Made by a program: the position numbers and the translations under genes. Shown one piece after another: positions 25,625-34,972 of a stretch of DNA of 64,000 nt. Within the stretch, counting starts at the first letter, position 1, and each line of letters opens with the position of its first letter. The stretch comes from Streptomyces noursei. Its GTDB lineage: Bacteria > Actinomycetota > Actinomycetes > Streptomycetales > Streptomycetaceae. The notes under the pieces were generated by a model, which saw nothing but the letters and a program-made list of their open reading frames with translations, was not told the origin of the DNA and made no database searches. The stretch is taken from the NCBI RefSeq assembly GCF_001646665.1, contig NZ_LWBU01000347.1, forward strand, positions 156,269-220,268, in the 5' to 3' direction.

Positions 25625-26548
25625 ATGAAGCTCCGCAAGACGGCCGCGCTGGCCGTTGCTGTGCTCGCGCTGTCCGCGACCGCCTGTGGTGGCAAGGAGG
25701 GCTCCGCGGGCGACAAGCCGGCCGGCGTCCAGCCCGGCGCCACGAACGCGCCGGCGCTGCCGCAGTACGTCGTCGCGACGAACGTCGACCTGAAGGGCTC
25801 GGCGACCTTCAAGGCCGCCAAGGAGCGCGGCAAGCTGATCATCGGCTCCAAGGCGGACCAGCCGTACCTCGGCTTCGAGGACCAGGCCACCAAGAAGCGC
25901 TCCGGCTTCGACGTCGAGATCGCCAAGATGATCGCCGCGGAGCTGGGCTTCACCGAGTCCCAGATCGAGTGGAAGACGGTCGACTCCAGCACCCGCGAGA
26001 CGGCCATCTCCAAGGGTCAGGTCGACTACTACGTCGGCACCTACACGATCAACGACAAGCGCAAGGCGCAGGTCGGCTTCGCGGGCCCGTACTACAAGGC
26101 CGGCGCCGACCTCCTGGTCCGCAAGGACGAGACCGCGATCACCGGCCCGGAGACCGTCAAGGGCAAGAAGGTCTGCTCGATCAAGGGCTCCACGCCGCTG
26201 CAGGAGATCAAGCAGCCGAAGTACGGCGCGAGCACCACCGAGCTCGGCAAGTACTCGGACTGCGTCCAGCAGCTCCTCACCAAGCAGGTCGACGCGGTGA
26301 CGACGGACGACGCGATCCTCAAGGGTTACGCCGCCCAGAACCCCGGCAAGCTGAAGGTCGTCGGCAAGCCGTTCACGCAGGAGCCGTACGGCATCGGCAT
26401 GAACAAGGAGGACAAGGTCCTGCGCGAGGCGGTCAACAACGCGCTGGACAAGAACATCAAGGGCGGCATCTACAAGAAGATCTACGAGGCCACCCTGGGC
26501 CTGTCCGGCTCGGAGTACACCGCGCCGCCGGCCCTCGAGCGCTACTGA
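25625..26548 (+). CDS. gluB: Glutamate-binding lipoprotein of the ABC transporter
   Basis: A 307-residue extracytoplasmic binding protein. The ATG at 25625 follows AAGGGAT at 7 nt. Signal MKLRKTAALAVAVLALSATA ends at Cys 21 in a lipobox-like SATAC. The SBP_bac_3 fold is clear: GKLIIGSKADQPYLGF, GFDVEIAKMIAAELG, VDYYVGTYTINDKRK, and VTTDDAILKGYA. Codons are extremely biased toward GGC/AAG/GTC, as expected for a highly expressed gene. A strong hairpin follows it. Confidence 0.94.
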   Translation: MKLRKTAALAVAVLALSATACGGKEGSAGDKPAGVQPGATNAPALPQYVVATNVDLKGSATFKAAKERGKLIIGSKADQPYLGFEDQATKKRSGFDVEIAKMIAAELGFTESQIEWKTVDSSTRETAISKGQVDYYVGTYTINDKRKAQVGFAGPYYKAGADLLVRKDETAITGPETVKGKKVCSIKGSTPLQEIKQPKYGASTTELGKYSDCVQQLLTKQVDAVTTDDAILKGYAAQNPGKLKVVGKPFTQEPYGIGMNKEDKVLREAVNNALDKNIKGGIYKKIYEATLGLSGSEYTAPPALERY

Positions 26549-26566
26549 CCGACGCCGCTCCGGGAC

Positions 26567-26600
26567 GGAGCGCCCCGTACCGACGCGTACGGGGCGCTCC
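26567..26600 (+). terminator. Intercistronic hairpin between gluB and gluC
   Basis: A perfect 14-bp stem (GGAGCGCCCCGTAC and its inverse) with a 6-nt loop, starting 18 nt after the gluB stop. There is no U-run. It probably stabilises gluAB mRNA or partly terminates, lowering permease expression. Confidence 0.75.
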
Positions 26601-26864
26601 GCCCCGTGCCCGGCGCGCCGCCCGACCGGACGCGCCCGGCACGCCGCGGGCGCGTCGCGGACGCACGTACGCACACGGCACGCGACGCGCCCCGCGAGCG
26701 CCACGGCACGGGAAGGGGCACGGGCACCGGTGCTCGCAGCCGCACCCGCGCCCGCACCCCCCGTGCACGCCGCTTCCCCCATGCATCCGACACCCGCACA
26801 CCGCCCCGTACACCGCTCGCACGCACCTTGACCGCCAGCCGCTGACCGCCGACGCGGAGACCCC
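26601..26864 (+). other. Gene-free low-complexity spacer upstream of gluC
   Basis: About 260 bp rich in GCAC/GCGC/CACG dinucleotide-like runs and poor in T. No gene or convincing promoter is seen. It is unusually long for a gap inside an ABC operon. Confidence 0.5.
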
Positions 26865-27512
26865 ATGAACGTACTGCTCGACCACTTCTCAGAGTTCCGC
26901 GACGGCTTCATAGGAACCGTGTCGATCACCGCCGTCAGCACCGCCATCGCGCTGGTCCTCGGCATCGCCATCGCCGGCTTCCGGGTCTCCCCCGTCCCGC
27001 CGCTGCGCTGGTTCGGCACGGCATGGGTGACCCTGCTGCGCAACACGCCGCTGACGCTGCTGTTCCTGGTGACGACGTTCGTGGTCCCGGAGATCCTCTT
27101 CCCGGGCATGAGCGCCTTCGTCCTCGGATCGATCGCGCTCGGCTTCTACACGTCGTCCTTCGTCTGCGAGGCCGTCCGCTCCGGCATCAACACGGTGCCG
27201 CTGGGCCAGGCCGAGGCGGCCCGCTCCCTGGGCATGACCTTCTCGCAGACGCTGCGGCTGATCGTGCTGCCGCAGGCCACCCGGACCGTGCTGCCGCCGC
27301 TGAGCTCGATCTTCATCGCGCTCACCAAGAACTCGGCCATCGCCGGCGCCTTCAGCGTCACCGAGCTCTTCGGATGGCAGAAGCTGATGAGCGAGGACGG
27401 GTACGACATCATCCCGATCTTCCTCTGGGTCTCCCTCGCCTACCTGGTGGTCACCTTCTCCATCAGCGGTGTCTTCCGCATCCTTGAGCGCCGTATGGAG
27501 GTCGCCCGATGA
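26865..27512 (+). CDS. gluC: Glutamate ABC transporter permease
   Basis: A 215-residue inner-membrane subunit with about five hydrophobic helices. The EAA loop that contacts the ATPase reads EAARSLGMTFSQTLRLIVLP. FLVTTFVVPEILFP and SSIFIALTKNSAIA are typical of HisM/GlnP-type permeases. The start has only a short GGAG 4 nt upstream. Its stop overlaps the gluD start (ATGA), so the two are translationally coupled. Confidence 0.93.
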   Translation: MNVLLDHFSEFRDGFIGTVSITAVSTAIALVLGIAIAGFRVSPVPPLRWFGTAWVTLLRNTPLTLLFLVTTFVVPEILFPGMSAFVLGSIALGFYTSSFVCEAVRSGINTVPLGQAEAARSLGMTFSQTLRLIVLPQATRTVLPPLSSIFIALTKNSAIAGAFSVTELFGWQKLMSEDGYDIIPIFLWVSLAYLVVTFSISGVFRILERRMEVAR

Positions 27513-28459
27513 GCGCCAGCGTTCTCTTCGACGCCCCCGGCCCCAAGGCCGTCATCCGCAACCGCGTCTACGCCGTCCTCGGCACCCTGGCCATCCTGGG
27601 GCTGCTCGCCGTCACGATCGTCCGGCTGAGCGACAAGGGGCACCTCGCCCCCGAGATGTGGGACATCTTCAACTACGCGGGCATCCGGCAGAACATCGCC
27701 GACGCCATCCTCGCCACCCTCAAGGCGTTCGGCATCGCGGCCGTCGGCTCGCTGGTGCTGGGCGTGCTCCTCGCCGTCGCCCGGCTCTCCGACCACAAGC
27801 CGGTCCGGTGGCTGGCGACCGGCTTCATCGAGCTGTTCCGCTCCATCCCGCTGCTCATCACGATCTACGCCGTGTGGGTCGGTTTCCTCACCGACTACTC
27901 GATGTGGGCCCTCGCAGTCGGACTGTCGATCTACAACGGCTGTGTCCAGGCCGAGGTGCTGCGCGCCGGTGTCAACTCCGTGCCGAAGGGCCAGCGGGAG
28001 GCCGCGTACGCCCTCGGCATGAGCAAGACGCAGGTCATGACGACCGTCCTGATGCCGCAGGCCGTCCGGGCGATGCTGCCGACGATCATCAGCCAGCTGG
28101 TGGTGACCCTCAAGGACACCTCGCTCGGCTTCATCATCCTGTACCCCGAACTCCTCCAGACCGCCCGCCTCATCGCGTCCAACACGCAGGTCAACGGCAT
28201 GTACCCGTACGTGTCGACGATCGTGGTGGTCGGCGCGATCTACGTGGCGATGTGCCTGGCGCTCTCCGCGCTCGCGACCTGGATCGAGAAGCGGGGCCGC
28301 CGCGCCAAGACCGGCATCGGACCGGCCGCGCCGGCCGGCAACGCGGCCGTCCTCGGCGGCGACGCCGGGAACGCCGCCGCCAACACGATCCTGCTCGGCG
28401 GGGGCGACGGTGGGGCCGGCGGGGCCATTGACAAAGGCACCGGCGGGACCGGCAGCTGA
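27509..28459 (+). CDS. gluD: Glutamate ABC transporter permease
   Basis: A 316-residue permease, start overlapping gluC by 4 nt. Hydrophobic helices begin at ~20 (LGTLAILGLLAVTIV). The EAA loop is EAAYALGMSKTQVMTTVLMP; FIELFRSIPLLITIYAVWVGF and TLKDTSLGFIILYPEL are family blocks. The last ~45 residues are an Ala/Gly/Asn-rich cytoplasmic tail. It ends the operon; a hairpin follows 32 bp later. Confidence 0.93.
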   Translation: MSASVLFDAPGPKAVIRNRVYAVLGTLAILGLLAVTIVRLSDKGHLAPEMWDIFNYAGIRQNIADAILATLKAFGIAAVGSLVLGVLLAVARLSDHKPVRWLATGFIELFRSIPLLITIYAVWVGFLTDYSMWALAVGLSIYNGCVQAEVLRAGVNSVPKGQREAAYALGMSKTQVMTTVLMPQAVRAMLPTIISQLVVTLKDTSLGFIILYPELLQTARLIASNTQVNGMYPYVSTIVVVGAIYVAMCLALSALATWIEKRGRRAKTGIGPAAPAGNAAVLGGDAGNAAANTILLGGGDGGAGGAIDKGTGGTGS

Positions 28460-28491
28460 CACCATGTGACATCATCCGGGTGTCTTGAGCG

Positions 28492-28533
28492 AGTGACGGG
28501 GGCAGTGGCGGTCGCGCCGCTGCCTCCGTCACT
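28492..28533 (+). terminator. Terminator after gluD
   Basis: A 17-bp stem (AGTGACGGGGGCAGTGG with CCGCTGCCTCCGTCACT, two G-U pairs) and an 8-nt loop. It is followed directly by TTGACG, which could be the -35 box of the next gene's promoter. Confidence 0.75.
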
Positions 28534-28654
28534 TGACGCAAGCACTCGCAGTGGGTTGCATACGTTCTGTGATCGCGTCGCGTCGGGCTCCAGCCGCACT
28601 CTCCCGTGTTTCCCCTGCTCACCGCATGGCCGTACACGCCACAGGAGTCGCACC

Positions 28655-30253
28655 GTGGACCCGGTGATCGTGGTCGGCGCCGGCCCGGTCGGGCTGGCGC
28701 TCTCCCTCGCCCTCGCCGCGCAGGGCGTACCCGCGGTCGTCCTGGACGAGGGCCCCGGCAAGGAGGAGCCGCGCGCGGCGCGCACCGCCGTACTCCGCCC
28801 CGACACGGCCTTGTTCGTCGAGCGGCTGGGCTGCGCCACCGTACGCGACGAGGGAGCCCGCTGGACCGGCTGGCGGTCGATGCGCCGCAGGCAGCAGATG
28901 CGGCACGTCGAGTTCGGCCCCGGGGCCCCGTCCCCGCTGCACATCCCGCAGCACGCCCTGACCCGCGGACTGCGGGAGGCCATCGCCGCCCTGCCGGACC
29001 CCGCACTGGTGCGGGTGGTCACGCACAGCCGCCTGGACGGCATCGAACAGGACGCGCACGGCGTCACCGCGCACACCCGCGGGCCCGGGGAGCCCTGGTG
29101 GCGGGGCAGCCACCTGGTCGGCTGCGACGGGGCCCGGTCGACCGTGCGCAAGCTGCTGGGCGTCCGCTTCCCGGGCCGCACGGCCGTCGAACGGCACGCC
29201 GTCGCCGCCCTGCACGCCGAACTGCCTTGGCCGGACGAGGCCCTGCTGCACCGTCAGCCGCCGTGGCGCGGCGTGGGCGAGGAGGTCACGGCCCGGCCGC
29301 TGCCCGACGGCGGCTGGCGGCTGGACTGGCTGCTGCCTCCGCGCGGCGACCTGGTCACGCCCGACGCGCTGGTGTCGCGGATCCGGGAGACACTGACCGG
29401 CTGGTGCGGTGACACCCCGGCGTACGACCTGGTCGACACCGGCGTCTACACCCTCCACCACCGGCTCGCCAAGCGGTGGCGGGTGGAGCGGGCGTTCCTC
29501 GCCGGGGACGCCGCGCACCTGCTGGGCGCGCTCGGCACGCAGGGCCTGGACGAGGGGCTGAGGGACGTCGAGAACCTGGCGTGGAAGCTCGCGACGGCCT
29601 GGCACCACGGCGCCTCGGACGTGCTCCTGGACAGCTACCAGGCCGAGCGGCGCACGGCGGTCGCGGCCCGGCTGCGCGCGGCCGACCAGTCGTTGCCGGT
29701 GCTGCGCGGCGCCGGCGGCCTGCGGACGTACCTGCGGGGCGGCGGGCACGACTCCCTGCTGACCGACGGCCACGTGGGGCGCGGCCCGCTCGGCGCGCCG
29801 CCCGCCTACCCGCACTCCCCCATCGCGCCCCCGCACGCCGAGGGACACACCGGTGTCGGTACGCCGCTGGGGGCGCCGGTCGAGGACGTACGGGTCACGG
29901 CTCCGGAGGACGGCACGACGGCGCGGCTGCGGGACCGGCTGGGACGCGGCCGGCTCCTCGCCGTGCTGGTCGCGCCGGGCACGGGGGTGTGGGACCGGCG
30001 GCACTGGATGTCCGCGGGCGTGATGCCCCGGCTGGTGGAGGCCGTGTCCGCGCTGCCGGTGGAGGGCGAGGTGCTGGTCACCGAGGCGTACCCCGGCGCG
30101 GCCGCGCACACCGTCCTGCTGGTGCGGCCCGACGGGCACTTGGCCGCGGCCTTCGGCGGCGTACGCCCCGAGGAGCTGTACGCGGCGGCCGACGCGGTGA
30201 GGGGCGGCGCGCCCTCCCACGAGCACACGGACCGGACGGCCGACGTCGTGTGA
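28655..30253 (+). CDS. FAD-dependent aromatic-type monooxygenase (PHBH fold)
   Basis: A 532-residue flavoprotein; the GTG at 28655 has AGGAG 8 nt upstream. Rossmann loop VVGAGPVGLALSLALAAQG at the N-terminus; DG motif VGCDGARSTVRKLLG near 160; FAD ribityl site LAGDAAHLLGALGTQGLDEG near 285-300. The C-terminus is a thioredoxin-like domain seen in UbiH/MhpA/PgaE-type hydroxylases. These use NAD(P)H and O2 to hydroxylate aromatic rings. It is separated from gluD by a terminator. Substrate unknown; the sulfur genes downstream may be a separate unit. Confidence 0.9.
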   Translation: MDPVIVVGAGPVGLALSLALAAQGVPAVVLDEGPGKEEPRAARTAVLRPDTALFVERLGCATVRDEGARWTGWRSMRRRQQMRHVEFGPGAPSPLHIPQHALTRGLREAIAALPDPALVRVVTHSRLDGIEQDAHGVTAHTRGPGEPWWRGSHLVGCDGARSTVRKLLGVRFPGRTAVERHAVAALHAELPWPDEALLHRQPPWRGVGEEVTARPLPDGGWRLDWLLPPRGDLVTPDALVSRIRETLTGWCGDTPAYDLVDTGVYTLHHRLAKRWRVERAFLAGDAAHLLGALGTQGLDEGLRDVENLAWKLATAWHHGASDVLLDSYQAERRTAVAARLRAADQSLPVLRGAGGLRTYLRGGGHDSLLTDGHVGRGPLGAPPAYPHSPIAPPHAEGHTGVGTPLGAPVEDVRVTAPEDGTTARLRDRLGRGRLLAVLVAPGTGVWDRRHWMSAGVMPRLVEAVSALPVEGEVLVTEAYPGAAAHTVLLVRPDGHLAAAFGGVRPEELYAAADAVRGGAPSHEHTDRTADVV

Positions 30254-30422
30254 CGGTGCACCGCGCCGCACCGGCCCGGTGGACGCCGTCCCCGGGCCGG
30301 CCGACGCCGGGGTCCGGTGGCGGACCTCGTGTCGCGGTGGACGTCGTTTGACGGGTGCGGAAGTCCGTGCTGTACTCCCGATCATGAACGGCACCGATGT
30401 GCGCCTGTGGCGGAGGGTCCAT

Positions 30423-30470
30423 ATGGACCTGGTCCGCTATGCGGGCTGCGTGTGTCGTCCGTCCTGCTGA
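30423..30470 (+). CDS. Cysteine-rich leader peptide upstream of cysteine dioxygenase
   Basis: A 15-codon ORF, MDLVRYAGCVCRPSC, with three Cys codons among the last seven. Its ATG has an ideal ribosome site (GGAGGG, 5 nt upstream). In the same frame earlier starts exist (ATG 30384, GTG 30399, adding RLWRRVH), so the peptide may be longer. It ends 111 bp before the cysteine dioxygenase start and just 16 nt before a long hairpin. Similar short Cys-ending leader ORFs precede sulfur genes in actinobacteria and act as cysteine-responsive attenuators in mycobacteria. The likely role is to sense Cys-tRNA supply by ribosome stalling. Confidence 0.75.
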   Translation: MDLVRYAGCVCRPSC

Positions 30471-30486
30471 ACTCGCCCTTCCCTTT

Positions 30487-30541
30487 CCGCGCGCGCCGGT
30501 GCCGGGCCACAGGTCCGTCCGTGCCCGTGACCCGCGCGCGG
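30487..30541 (+). promoter_or_regulatory. Terminator-like hairpin, putative cysteine attenuator
   Basis: Outer stem CCGCGCGCG / CGCGCGCGG (9 bp), then GGT/ACC, then CGGG-C-(C)AC paired with GTGCCCG with small bulges, and a 10-nt loop. TTTCC follows. It lies between the Cys leader ORF and the cysteine dioxygenase GTG, where an attenuator would be expected. Confidence 0.6.
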
Positions 30542-30581
30542 TTTCCGCGACTTCGAGTCCAGGCCCCCAGGACGGTTTCCC

Positions 30582-31118
30582 GTGTCCCAGTCTGTCTCCG
30601 TTCCCGTACAAGGGACTGAGGCGGCGGCGCCGACCGCTGCCCATCTCCACGACTTCGTCCGCCGCGCCGCGGCCGACGCCCGACTGATCGCCTCGCTCCC
30701 CCTCGACCCGGAGGGCCGCACCTGGGTGCGGCTCGACGGTCCGGGCGGCAGCGAGGCCTGGCTCATCGGCTGGCCTCCCGGAACCGGTACGGGATGGCAC
30801 GACCACGCCGAGTCGTTCGGCGCCTTCGCCACCGCGCGGGGCGCGCTCAAGGAGAACTCCCTTGCCGTGCGGCTGCCTTCGGGCGGCTGGCGGGCGCTCG
30901 AACTGAACGAGGGCGTCGACCGCGAGCGCCTGCTGCGGTCCGGCCAGGGGCGGGCCTTCGGCCGGCACCATGTGCACGAGGTGCTCAACGAGTCCCGCAC
31001 CGAGCACGCCGTCTCGGTGCACGCGTACTACCCGCCGCTGCCCCTGATCCGGCGCTTCAGCCGTACCGGCCCGGTGCTGCGGCTGGAGCAGGTCGAGCGG
31101 CCGGAGGACTGGCAGTGA
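30582..31118 (+). CDS. Cysteine dioxygenase
   Basis: A 178-residue cupin that oxidises L-cysteine to cysteine sulfinate with non-heme iron. The two-His pair is in GWHDHAESFGAF and the third His in GRHHVHEVLNES. As in other bacterial enzymes, the Cys of the eukaryotic Cys-Tyr crosslink is absent (Gly there), while the Tyr of VHAYYPPL is present. GTG start, ribosome site weak (GGA 9 nt upstream). The stop overlaps the rhodanese start (GTGA). Expression is probably governed by the leader ORF and hairpin just upstream. Confidence 0.92.
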   Translation: MSQSVSVPVQGTEAAAPTAAHLHDFVRRAAADARLIASLPLDPEGRTWVRLDGPGGSEAWLIGWPPGTGTGWHDHAESFGAFATARGALKENSLAVRLPSGGWRALELNEGVDRERLLRSGQGRAFGRHHVHEVLNESRTEHAVSVHAYYPPLPLIRRFSRTGPVLRLEQVERPEDWQ

Positions 31119-31495
31119 ACATCGACGAGTTGCTGGAGCGCGTCAGGACGGGCCTGGACCGGGTGGGCCCGCGGGAGGCGTTCGCCGCGGCCGAGGCGGG
31201 GGACGCGCTGCTGGTGGACATCCGCTACGCGGCGCTGCGCGAGCGCGACGGGCTGATTCCGGGGGCGCTGGTCGTCGAACGCAACGAACTGGAGTGGCGC
31301 CTCGACCCGCTGGGCAGCCACCGCGCCCCGGAGGCGGTGAGCCACGACCTGCGGGTCGTGGTGGTGTGCAACGAGGGGTACGCGTCCTCCCTCGCGGCCG
31401 CCTCCCTGCACCAGTTGGGCCTGCACCGGGCGACCGACCTCATCGGCGGCTTCCAGGCGTGGAAGGCCGACGGCCTGCCGGTCACCGCGCCCTGA
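31115..31495 (+). CDS. Rhodanese-like sulfurtransferase
   Basis: A 126-residue single-domain rhodanese, overlapping cysteine dioxygenase by 4 nt. The active-site loop is CNEGYAS with the catalytic Cys after the VVVV strand; DIRYAALRERDGLIPGALVV is the N-terminal signature and LIGGFQAWKADGLPV the C-terminal one. It would move sulfane sulfur, and the coupling to cysteine dioxygenase suggests a role in removing excess cysteine or sulfide. Confidence 0.92.
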   Translation: MNIDELLERVRTGLDRVGPREAFAAAEAGDALLVDIRYAALRERDGLIPGALVVERNELEWRLDPLGSHRAPEAVSHDLRVVVVCNEGYASSLAAASLHQLGLHRATDLIGGFQAWKADGLPVTAP

Positions 31496-31795
31496 GGCCC
31501 TTGCCCGGCGTGCTCGCCCCCGCGGGCGCGCCGGTACCGCCGGGCCCCCGCCCCCGTCCCGCGGGCGGGCGGCCCCGTCGGCTGCCGCCCCAGCGCGTTC
31601 CCCCTTCCGGGCCCTCCAGCCCTGGGGTCCCCCGCCCGGCCTCCGGTGCTTCCAGCCCTGAAGGCCGGGAGCCCGCCCGGTGCTTCCGGTCCTCCGGCTC
31701 TCCCGGTCGTCCGGCCCGCCCGATCGTCCGGCCCAGCGGCGCTCCGGTCCTTCCTGGTCCCCCGGCCCGTCGTTCCCCCGGTCCTCCCCCTCCGG
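31496..31795. other. Gene-free C-rich gap between rhodanese and recX
   Basis: A 300-bp convergent intergenic region made of CCGGTCCTTCC/CCCGGCC-type degenerate short repeats, purine-rich on the minus strand. No gene, promoter or clean terminator is recognised. Confidence 0.5.
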
Positions 31796-32365
31796 TCAGA
31801 ACCCCTCGGGCGGCAGGTCCTCCGTGTCCTCCCCCTCCGCTTCGAGCGCCTGCCGCACCACCCGCAGGGCCATGCCCTCCGGGTAGCCCTTGCGGGCGAG
31901 CATGCCCGCGAGGCGGCGGAGCCGACGGTCACGGTCGAGCCCGCGGGTCGCCCGGAGCTTGCGGGCGACGAGCTCCCGGGCCGTCTCCTCCTCCTGCTCG
32001 GAGTCGAGCTGCCCCACCGCTTCGTCGATCAGCTCGGCGTCCACGCCCTTGGTCCGCAGCTCCCGTGCGAGGGCGCGGCGGGCGAGGCCCCGGCCGTGGT
32101 GCCGGGACTCCACCCACGCGCCCGCGAAGGCCGCGTCGTCGATCAGGCCGACGTCCTCGAAGCGGGAGAGGACCTCGTCGGCGACCTCGTCCGGGATCTC
32201 GCGTTTGCGCAGCGCGTCCGCGAGCTGCTTGCGGGTGCGCGGGGTCCCGGTGAGCAGGCGCAGGCAGATCGCCCGCGCCCGCTCAGCCGGATCCTGGGGC
32301 GACAGCTCCTTCTCGGCCCTCGACGAGTCGGCGCTGTCGCCCGGCCATTCGGTGCGCCTGGCCAT
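31796..32365 (-). CDS. recX: RecA regulator RecX
   Basis: A 189-residue helical protein. RecX three-helix repeats are visible: ICLRLLTGTPRTRKQLADAL, VLSRFEDVGLIDDAAFAGAW, then RALARELRTKGVD, then GMLARKGYPEGMALRVVRQA. RecX binds RecA filaments and limits their activity. The ATG lies 4 nt after the recA stop with no good ribosome site, so it depends on recA translation, as usual for recA-recX operons. Confidence 0.94.
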   Translation of the reverse strand: MARRTEWPGDSADSSRAEKELSPQDPAERARAICLRLLTGTPRTRKQLADALRKREIPDEVADEVLSRFEDVGLIDDAAFAGAWVESRHHGRGLARRALARELRTKGVDAELIDEAVGQLDSEQEEETARELVARKLRATRGLDRDRRLRRLAGMLARKGYPEGMALRVVRQALEAEGEDTEDLPPEGF

Positions 32366-32369
32366 GGGG

Positions 32370-33506
<1,137 letters not shown>

Positions 33507-33549
33507 GGGTTCCACCCGATTTGCTTGAGTCGATCGCTTCACGTCAAAG

Positions 33550-33572
33550 ACGCTAACCCCTGCCACTGACAA
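33550..33572 (-). promoter_or_regulatory. RecA-NDp-type damage promoter of recA
   Basis: Read on the minus strand: TTGTCAGTG, 8 nt (GCAGGGGT), then TAGCGT. This fits the RecA-independent DNA-damage consensus TTGTCRGTG-N8-TANNNT, controlled by PafBC in mycobacteria. The transcript would start about 37 nt before the recA ATG. Confidence 0.8.
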
Positions 33573-33656
33573 TGGGCCCCGACGTCCCTCCGACCTGTGG
33601 ATAACCCAGCGGCCGGCACCCTGCCGTCCCCGTGGTTCCGGGCCGGAACCCCATAA

Positions 33657-33670
33657 GAATGGATGTTCGA
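33657..33670 (-). promoter_or_regulatory. LexA (SOS) box-like site upstream of recA
   Basis: On the minus strand TCGAACATCCATTC: GAAC-N4-ATTC, one mismatch from GAAC-N4-GTTC. It is about 150 bp before the recA start, upstream of the RecA-NDp promoter. Confidence 0.6.
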
Positions 33671-33790
33671 TTTTGGTGTCAAGCGAGCCACACCGGTCCG
33701 CGGCGGGGCGTCGCGGGCGCGGCCCGCGCGGGTGAACCGGGGGCCGGCGGGCCGCCGCCGGGCCGCCGGGCGGCGCCCATTCTTCGTAGC

Positions 33791-34939
33791 ATGGCCCTCC
33801 CCTCCCGTGCTCGTCGCAGCCGTGCGGTCGCATGGGTGGCCGGCACGGGCGTCACGCTCGCCGTCGGACTGTTCGTCGTCGTCTGGACGGTCGTGGCGAC
33901 GCTCCGGGCGGAGGACGGGAGCGAGCCGGCCGCCCGCACCGTGATCGGCTGGGCGCTCGTGGCCGCCGGCTGCGGCGCCCTCCGCTTCCGCCACCACCGG
34001 CCCGTCGCGGTCGCGGTGGTCACCCTGCTGGCCTGCGTCGCCTACTGGGTGGGCGCGAGGGCGGCACGGGCCGGCGGACGGCCCGAGGGGGCCGCGTGGC
34101 GGCGCTGGGCGACCGGCGTGCCCCTGGGCGGCCCTCCTGGTGCCCATGGTGGCGCTCGGCGCGCTCGCCCTGCCCGCCGCCCAGATGCGCCTCGGTTTCG
34201 CCGACGCGGGCAACGACCCGGCGACGACCTCCAGCAGGCAGGCGTACGACATGCTGGCCTCCGGTTTCGGGCCGGGCTTCAACGGGCCCCTCGTCGTGGT
34301 CGTGGACGGCGGCCACGCGCGCGTGGCGGCCGATGTGCGGCGGGCGCTGGACTCCGTCCCGGGCATCGCGGCGACCGCGGGGCCCCTGCCCACCGACGAC
34401 GCGTCGGTGCGGACGGTCGTCGGGTTCCCGGAGTCGGCCCCGCAGGACGAGGCGACCTCGGAGCTTGTCCAGCGGCTGCGCACGGGCGTGCTGCCGGCGC
34501 TGGAGCGGGAGACGGGCGCCGAGCTGCTGGTCGGCGGCCCGACCGCGGCCACCGAGGACTTCGCGGCCACCGTCACCGACCGGATGCCGCTGTTCGTGGC
34601 GATCGTCGTCGGCCTGTCGGCGCTGCTCCTGCTGGTGGTGTTCCGGTCGGTGCTCATCCCGCTGAAGGCGGCCCTGCTGAACCTGGTGAGCATCGGAGCG
34701 GCGCTCGGGGTGGTCACGCTGGTCTTCCAGCACGGCTGGTTCGGTGTGCAGGCGGGCCCGATCGAGGCCTTCATCCCGGTCATGATCTTCGCGATCGTCT
34801 TCGGGCTGTCCATGGACTACGAGGTCTTCCTGCTGGCCGGATCGTCCCGGCGGTGATGCGCCTGCTGGGCCGCGGCGCGTGGTGGTTCCCGGCCGCGCGG
34901 GCCCGCCGCCTGCCGGAACCGGCGCCCGAACACCCCTGA
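33791..34939 (+). pseudogene. Decayed histidine-kinase / MMPL (RND-type) gene remnants
   Basis: Three pieces in two frames. From 33791 an open frame encodes ~90 residues like the membrane-spanning N-terminus of an actinobacterial sensor kinase (WVAGTGVTLAVGLFVVVWTV, then FRHHRPVAVAVVTLLACVAYW). From about 34131 to 34856, one frame over, lies the middle of an MMPL exporter: AGNDPATTSSRQAYDMLASG, FGPGFNGPLVVVVDGG and GLSMDYEVFLLAGSS, then a stop. The typical MMPL C-terminus (IVPAVMRLLGRGAWWFP) follows in the first frame, with roughly 55 residues missing at the junction. So an MMPL gene has lost its 5' end and an internal segment and joined a kinase fragment. No functional product is expected. 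Confidence 0.7.
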
Positions 34940-34972
34940 AGGCGCTCGCGCGGGCCGCCGTCCGGCGGGGCG

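Noticed and set aside
26457..26885. ORFs on either strand in the gluB-gluC spacer
   Set aside because: Cys/Arg/Gly-biased translations from low-complexity DNA; no ribosome site or family.
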